Shown here: one piece after another, positions 59,556 to 64,000 of the stretch | Numbering within the stretch: position 1 is the stretch's first letter | Layout: each line of letters starts with the position of its first letter | Assembly (NCBI GenBank): GCA_024809215.1 | Contig: JANUBW010000009.1 | Location: 62,001-126,000 of the forward strand | Length of the DNA stretch: 64,000 bases | Direction: 5' to 3' | From: Niastella sp. OAS944 | GTDB lineage: Bacteria > Bacteroidota > Bacteroidia > Chitinophagales > Chitinophagaceae | The notes under the pieces: model-generated | The model's database searches: none | Told to the model about the DNA's origin: nothing | Seen by the model: only the letters and a program-made list of their open reading frames with translations | Program-made: the position numbers and the translations under genes

Positions 59556-60161
59556 ATGAAACACGATTCTGGATATAATCTGGTTGCCCTGTTCAATAAA
59601 GGTGATGAAAGAGCTTTTCGTGGGTTGTACCAACAGCTATATCCTTCAATACTTGTGGTGGCCAATAAAATTGTAAGTAATACACAGGAAGCCCAGGATA
59701 TTTGTACAGATAGTTTCATTAAGTTGTTTCAAACAAGTGAAAAGTTTGAAAGTATTCAAAATATTAAAGCCTTTCTATTTACGCTCACTCGTAATGCCTG
59801 CCTCAATTCATTAAAAAAGCAAGCGACGCATTCCCATGGCCATAAGCAATTACGGTATTTGATGGAAGATAAGGAGGAGCTTTTCAAAGATGAAGTTGAA
59901 GCAGAATTGGTAGAAATGGTCTATTGCTCTATTGAAAAGCTGCCTAAAAAATGCCGCAACGTGTTTAAGATGACGCTGCTGGGTTATAGCTATGAAGAAA
60001 TTGCCGATCATTATAAGATCTCAATTAGCACTGTTCGCAATCAAAAAGCGCGTGGCTTGAAATTGATACGTATAGCGCTTTTAAATGAAAAAGACCTTTC
60101 CCGAGCGCTTGCAATTGTTTCCATTTTGATTAGCTTGTTTTCCCAAAAAAGCCAAAATTGA
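59556..60161 (+). CDS. ECF-type RNA polymerase sigma factor
   Basis: 201 residues. Sigma region 2 is seen in LYQQLYPSILVVANKIV and EAQDICTDSFIKLFQ, and region 4 in PKKCRNVFKMTLLGYSYEEIADHYKISISTVRNQKARGL. It is a FecI-like sigma of the Bacteroidota type. The FecR gene lies 157 bases downstream and an STN-bearing SusC receptor follows, so it should switch on the right-edge locus after a glycan signal. A hydrophobic C-terminal tail (SRALAIVSILISLFSQ) is typical of this subgroup. Confidence 0.9.
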   Translation: MKHDSGYNLVALFNKGDERAFRGLYQQLYPSILVVANKIVSNTQEAQDICTDSFIKLFQTSEKFESIQNIKAFLFTLTRNACLNSLKKQATHSHGHKQLRYLMEDKEELFKDEVEAELVEMVYCSIEKLPKKCRNVFKMTLLGYSYEEIADHYKISISTVRNQKARGLKLIRIALLNEKDLSRALAIVSILISLFSQKSQN

Positions 60162-60317
60162 TATTATAATATTCTGTCACGAGATTCTCCCAGGATAGCA
60201 GCCGGAAAAAACTATATTATTTTTTTGTTGTGTTTTAGATGAAACCTCATAGTTGGTTGTCTTTAATATATAAGGGTATATTTTCTTCCTTTATTAACCA
60301 TTAATTCCTGTTATTGG

Positions 60318-61511
60318 ATGAATAGCTCCTTACATAACCTATCGGAACTGGCATTTAAATACCTGAAAGGGGAACTGGATGCTGTGGAAACCGAGGAGTT
60401 AAATGCATACCTGGCAGCTTCACCGGACAACCGCCTGTTTTTTGAAAAGTTGACCAGCAGTGACAATTTAAACGCTAACCTGGAGGCAGTTTATGCGGTT
60501 GATTCTAATGCTATGTGGAAAGATATTGTGGCAGCTACTCCCAAATTGCAAAAGGGCAGGATCTTTATTTTACGGAACTCATTAAAATATGCTGCTGCTG
60601 TTATTCTTATTGCGGCTCTTGTGGCGTACTTGTTTATTAGCCGGAATAAAAAAGCAGAAGTTGCTACAGTAGCACCTCATTCCACATTGGGGCAAAATGA
60701 TATACCACCCGGTGGCAACAGGGCCATACTTACTTTATCGGGAGGTAAAAGAATTGTTTTAGAAAGTGTTAACAAAGGTAGTCTAGCAATGCAAGGCAAA
60801 ACTGCCATCGTTAAAACAGCCGACGGACAACTAACTTATGATGCCCAGGGGCCTGTTACCGATGTTTATTATAATACCGTTTCTACTCCCAAAGGTGGCC
60901 AGTATCAGTTGAAACTATCCGATGGTTCAAATGTATGGATGAATGCTGCATCCGTTCTGCATTTCCCTACTGCTTTTACAGGTAAAGAACGCCTGGTTGA
61001 GTTAGATGGTGAAGCTTATTTTGAAGTAGCTAAAAATGCCAACATGCCTTTTATTGTAAGATCAAAGAATGGCATGATTGTGAAAGTAACGGGCACTCAA
61101 TTTAATATGATGTGCTATAGCGAGGAAAATGATACCAGAACAACGCTAATAGAAGGCGCTGTAATAGTTTCAAACGGCTCCTCTGAAGCAAGGTTAAAGC
61201 CAGGCCAGCAGGCGTTATCGGTGACAGGTAATATCAATACTCCTGTGCGAATTAATACCGATGCAGATGTTGAAGAAGCAATAGCATGGAAGAATGGCGT
61301 TTTTCAATTTAATAATGCAGATCTAAAGACCGTTATGAGGCAGGTAGCCCGTTGGTACGATGTAGAAGTAAGTTATGATGATCGTATACCGGAAAAGCGG
61401 TTTACCGGCCGGGTTTCACGTAACCTAAAAGCATCGGAATTGCTTTCAGGAATTGAGTATGTAGGCGTTCATTTTAAAATTGACGGAAAGAAGATTTTGG
61501 TGCTGCCATAA
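60318..61511 (+). CDS. FecR-family anti-sigma factor
   Basis: 397 residues. Cytoplasmic N-terminus (about 1-90) with a sigma-binding helix, one membrane segment (LKYAAAVILIAALVAYLFIS), then the periplasmic FecR domain (STPKGGQYQLKLSDGSNVW, ELDGEAYFEVAKNANMPF) and a C-terminal DUF4974 domain (FQFNNADLKTVMRQVARWYDVEV). It should hold the sigma inactive until the STN domain of the receptor touches it. Confidence 0.9.
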   Translation: MNSSLHNLSELAFKYLKGELDAVETEELNAYLAASPDNRLFFEKLTSSDNLNANLEAVYAVDSNAMWKDIVAATPKLQKGRIFILRNSLKYAAAVILIAALVAYLFISRNKKAEVATVAPHSTLGQNDIPPGGNRAILTLSGGKRIVLESVNKGSLAMQGKTAIVKTADGQLTYDAQGPVTDVYYNTVSTPKGGQYQLKLSDGSNVWMNAASVLHFPTAFTGKERLVELDGEAYFEVAKNANMPFIVRSKNGMIVKVTGTQFNMMCYSEENDTRTTLIEGAVIVSNGSSEARLKPGQQALSVTGNINTPVRINTDADVEEAIAWKNGVFQFNNADLKTVMRQVARWYDVEVSYDDRIPEKRFTGRVSRNLKASELLSGIEYVGVHFKIDGKKILVLP

Positions 61512-61660
61512 GCACTTTCAGATTATACAACCTTAGCAAATGATTACAAGCTCATTTGCAGCTAACGGAGGCTTCCTACGATGAAATGATCATTATGCCT
61601 TCATCCCCGCCATTGATCACAAACATTTTTAGTTATTGGGTTAACTGCTAAAAGAAAGCC

Positions 61661-61687
61661 GCCCCGGGTTAGGAGCCGGAGCGGTAA
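61661..61687. promoter_or_regulatory. GC-rich hairpin in the leader of the right-edge SusC
   Basis: CCGCCCCGG and CCGGAGCGG pair with one mismatch around an 8-base loop, about 60 bases before the first possible start. There is no T-run. It may be a leader structure. The rest of 61,512-61,749 shows nothing else. Confidence 0.35.
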
Positions 61688-61749
61688 GTATCAGGTTAAC
61701 ATAAACAATCTGGAGACTGCTATTTTTTAACCTAAACAATTGCAAAGGT

Positions 61750-64000
61750 ATGTATTTAAGTGCTCTTTGTAGATCCTGTTACCGGGATTACAGGAAACCC
61801 TGTATGCTATGGGGTGTAACCAAAACACAGTTGCGCAGCAACAAAACAATTCTTCCGGCAATGAAACTTACAGCTGTCCTATTGCTCACTGCAGTATTGC
61901 AGGTAAGTGCAAAGACTTACTCGCAAACCATAACGCTGAATTTGCAGAATGCGCCACTTGATAAAGTGGTAAAAGAAATTCAGCGGCAATCAAAGTTTAA
62001 CTTCTTCTATGAAGAAGGGCTGTTTCGGGATGCAAAACCTGTTACACTTTCGGTAAGCAAATTAACATTACAGCAAACACTGGAGCTTTGTTTTAGCGGG
62101 CAGCCTTTTGAGTATAAGATTGTACAGAGTACGGTGTTTGTGAAGAGGAAGGAGTTTATAAATGTGAGGCAGGCCGAAACTGTAAGCGTAAACAATGGGG
62201 ATTTCAAGGGAAGGGTACTTACAAAAGATGGGGAACCTTTAGTATCTGCCAATGTTGTGAATAAACGTACCGGTAAGGGAACCTCTACAGATGCCAATGG
62301 TAATTTTTTGCTTCACGATGTAAGTCTCAACGATATACTGGTGATCTCTTATACAGGTTATGCACAACGTAGTATTAAGGTGAGTGAGTTTTTATTGGTT
62401 ACGTTAGTGATGGAGCCGGCTGTGAATGAGTTAGACCAGGTGGTGATGCAGGCGTATGGGACAACAACTCAAAGATTTAATACTGGAAATATAGCAAGAG
62501 TTACTTCTGATGAAATAAGTAAACAACCAGTCATCAATCCGCTGCAAGCTCTTCAGGGGCGTATTCCCGGACTGATTGTTTCGCAAACGAACGGCTTTGC
62601 AAGCGCTCCTTATAAAGTCGAGCTCAGGGGCAGAAATTCAATAGATCCCAAAATAGTAATAGATCCATTGTATATAATTGATGGCGTTCCCCTAACTATT
62701 ATGGATATATCATCAAATAGGGCTTCAAATGTAAATGGTACAAGTGGTTTTTTGCAAAATGGACTTTTTGGCCCTGCAAACGGCCAAAGCCCATTATTTA
62801 GCTTAAACCCTTCAGACATTGAAAGTATTGAGGTTTTAAAAGATGCTGATGCTACAGCGATATATGGGTCAAGGGCGGCTAACGGAGTTATTCTTATTAC
62901 TACAAAGAAAGGCAAAGCTGGCAAAGCTAAGTTGGATATAAATTTTCAACAAGGAATTTCCAGAATTACAAGATTTTGGGATATGTTAAATACAGAACAA
63001 TACCTCGAAATGAGACGAGAAGCGTTTAAAAATTCCGGTCAAACAATTACTACCGGAAACGCACCAGACCTGTTAGTTTGGGATTCTACACACTATATAG
63101 ATTGGCAAAAATATATTTGGGGTGGTACCGGCAAAAACACCGCAATTCAAGTTGGATTAACGGGCGGAAATGCAACTACTTCATTTCGATTAAGCGCAGG
63201 ATATAGCAGAGTAACTAATATTCTTGTTGTAAGTGGTGCAGATCAACGGGGGTCAATAGCTTTTAATTTAAACCAACGCAGCAGCAATCAAAAGCTTAAT
63301 ATCGGTTTTACTACAGGGTATTCATTTTCAGAGTCAAATATGATAAGTTTACCTGGTACGGCTGTTATTCTGCCTCCTAATGCGCCTGATGTTTTTGATG
63401 AATTCGGAAAGTTAAACTATAATGGCTGGAATCCGGCCAGGTCGCAATTTAGATTTGCCGGCCTTTTGCAGCCATATAATGCAAAAACCCATTTCTTAAA
63501 TAGCAACTTAACCATTACCTATGAAGTGATTAAAAGCCTCATTTTCCGTACTAGTTTCGGTTTTAATACTGCCCAGGCTATCCAAGAATCTTTTACTCCA
63601 ATTGCTTCCCAAGATCCAAACACAAACCCAACCGGCAGTGCAGCGTTCGGTAATAATATAAATAGGAACTGGATAATAGAACCTCAACTGGAATATAGCC
63701 GTTACCTGGGGCAAAGCAAATTTAATGTCCTAATTGGGGGAACTGCTCAGGGAACGACTTCCCGAGGTCAATTAATTTCAGGAACTGGTTATACTAATGA
63801 TGCTTTGCTTCGTACAATTTCAAATGCACCCACTCAAGCTGCAAGTGAAAATGTAGGATCATATCGATACTCAGCTGTTTTTGCGCGAATTGGTTACAAC
63901 TTTAAAAATAAGTACCTATTGAATATTTCGGGCAGAAGGGATGGTTCATCCAATTTTGGTGAGGGAAGACAATTCGGCAACTTTGGCGCATTAGGAGTCG
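61750..64000 (+). CDS. STN-containing SusC/RagA TonB receptor, cut by the window edge
   Basis: The frame is open from ATG 61750 to the end of the window (750 codons visible). In-frame ATGs at 61804 and 61861 are alternative starts; the last gives the plain signal peptide MKLTAVLLLTAVLQVSAKTY. The STN domain follows (ITLNLQNAPLDKVVKEIQRQ, then SKLTLQQTLELCFSGQPF), then a carboxypeptidase-like domain and the plug (IESIEVLKDADATAIYGSRA, GVILITTKKG) and the start of the barrel. The STN domain links it to the FecR upstream. The partner SusD would lie beyond the edge. Confidence 0.9.
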   Translation, partial: MYLSALCRSCYRDYRKPCMLWGVTKTQLRSNKTILPAMKLTAVLLLTAVLQVSAKTYSQTITLNLQNAPLDKVVKEIQRQSKFNFFYEEGLFRDAKPVTLSVSKLTLQQTLELCFSGQPFEYKIVQSTVFVKRKEFINVRQAETVSVNNGDFKGRVLTKDGEPLVSANVVNKRTGKGTSTDANGNFLLHDVSLNDILVISYTGYAQRSIKVSEFLLVTLVMEPAVNELDQVVMQAYGTTTQRFNTGNIARVTSDEISKQPVINPLQALQGRIPGLIVSQTNGFASAPYKVELRGRNSIDPKIVIDPLYIIDGVPLTIMDISSNRASNVNGTSGFLQNGLFGPANGQSPLFSLNPSDIESIEVLKDADATAIYGSRAANGVILITTKKGKAGKAKLDINFQQGISRITRFWDMLNTEQYLEMRREAFKNSGQTITTGNAPDLLVWDSTHYIDWQKYIWGGTGKNTAIQVGLTGGNATTSFRLSAGYSRVTNILVVSGADQRGSIAFNLNQRSSNQKLNIGFTTGYSFSESNMISLPGTAVILPPNAPDVFDEFGKLNYNGWNPARSQFRFAGLLQPYNAKTHFLNSNLTITYEVIKSLIFRTSFGFNTAQAIQESFTPIASQDPNTNPTGSAAFGNNINRNWIIEPQLEYSRYLGQSKFNVLIGGTAQGTTSRGQLISGTGYTNDALLRTISNAPTQAASENVGSYRYSAVFARIGYNFKNKYLLNISGRRDGSSNFGEGRQFGNFGALGV

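Overview
The window is chromosomal DNA of a Bacteroidota bacterium, most likely family Chitinophagaceae (Niastella/Chitinophaga type; this is inference from gene content). The supporting signs are two SusC-type TonB receptors with a SusD, a FecI-like sigma/FecR pair, many signal-peptide lipoproteins, small Bacteroidota-only families (DUF4197, DUF4397, CHRD, DUF4139), and -7 promoter boxes of the form TAnnTTTG. No rRNA, CRISPR array, phage or insertion sequence was seen. There is one tRNA (Cys).

Layout. 1-10,300: housekeeping and cell-envelope genes (GT35-like glucan enzyme, DUF4139 protein, FKBP isomerase, thioredoxin-like lipoprotein, thioesterase, MFS transporter, RlmK-like rRNA methylase). 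10,300-18,300: CHRD lipoprotein, M28 peptidase, ABC-F ATPase, ICMT-like membrane methylase, redoxin, J-domain protein, polysaccharide deacetylase. 18,600-22,960: YXWGXW-type repeat protein, DUF4397 lipoprotein, two small paralogous peptides of unknown function and a CPBP-type membrane protease. 23,300-25,070: the conserved DUF177-rpmF-plsX group. 25,390-38,060: an accessory biosynthetic cluster with a phosphoglycosyl transferase, nucleotidyltransferase, three cobalamin-type radical SAM enzymes, two methyltransferases, a GT2, a membrane GT87-like protein and an ABC exporter, probably making a modified glycan or glycolipid. 38,700-43,600: hypothetical, NUDIX, CorA, DapF, a frameshifted four-helix-bundle gene, a nucleoside phosphorylase and tRNA-Cys preceded by a broken tRNA copy. 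43,700-49,300: visibly AT-richer, with a 42-bp tandem array, MEDS protein, PAS histidine kinase, RRM protein and small proteins. 49,365-57,521: a polysaccharide utilisation locus (SusC, SusD, GH28, DUF1593), probably for pectin-type glycans. 59,556 to the right edge: ECF sigma, FecR and an STN-bearing SusC cut by the window edge.

The most unusual signal lies between the genes. Many intergenic gaps are filled with short degenerate words repeated in strict 7-bp or 8-bp register. They often run exactly from a stop codon to the next start or stop, commonly as two inverted arms around a terminator hairpin. Some leak into reading frames, most clearly the 64-residue tail of the sugar transferase. 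Longer-period arrays (21, about 22 and 42 bp) fill three other gaps. These arrays, the two small peptides, the tRNA-like copy and the radical SAM cluster are the items most worth following up.

All calls come from reading the sequence. No database search was run, so family names rest on recognised motifs and general resemblance.
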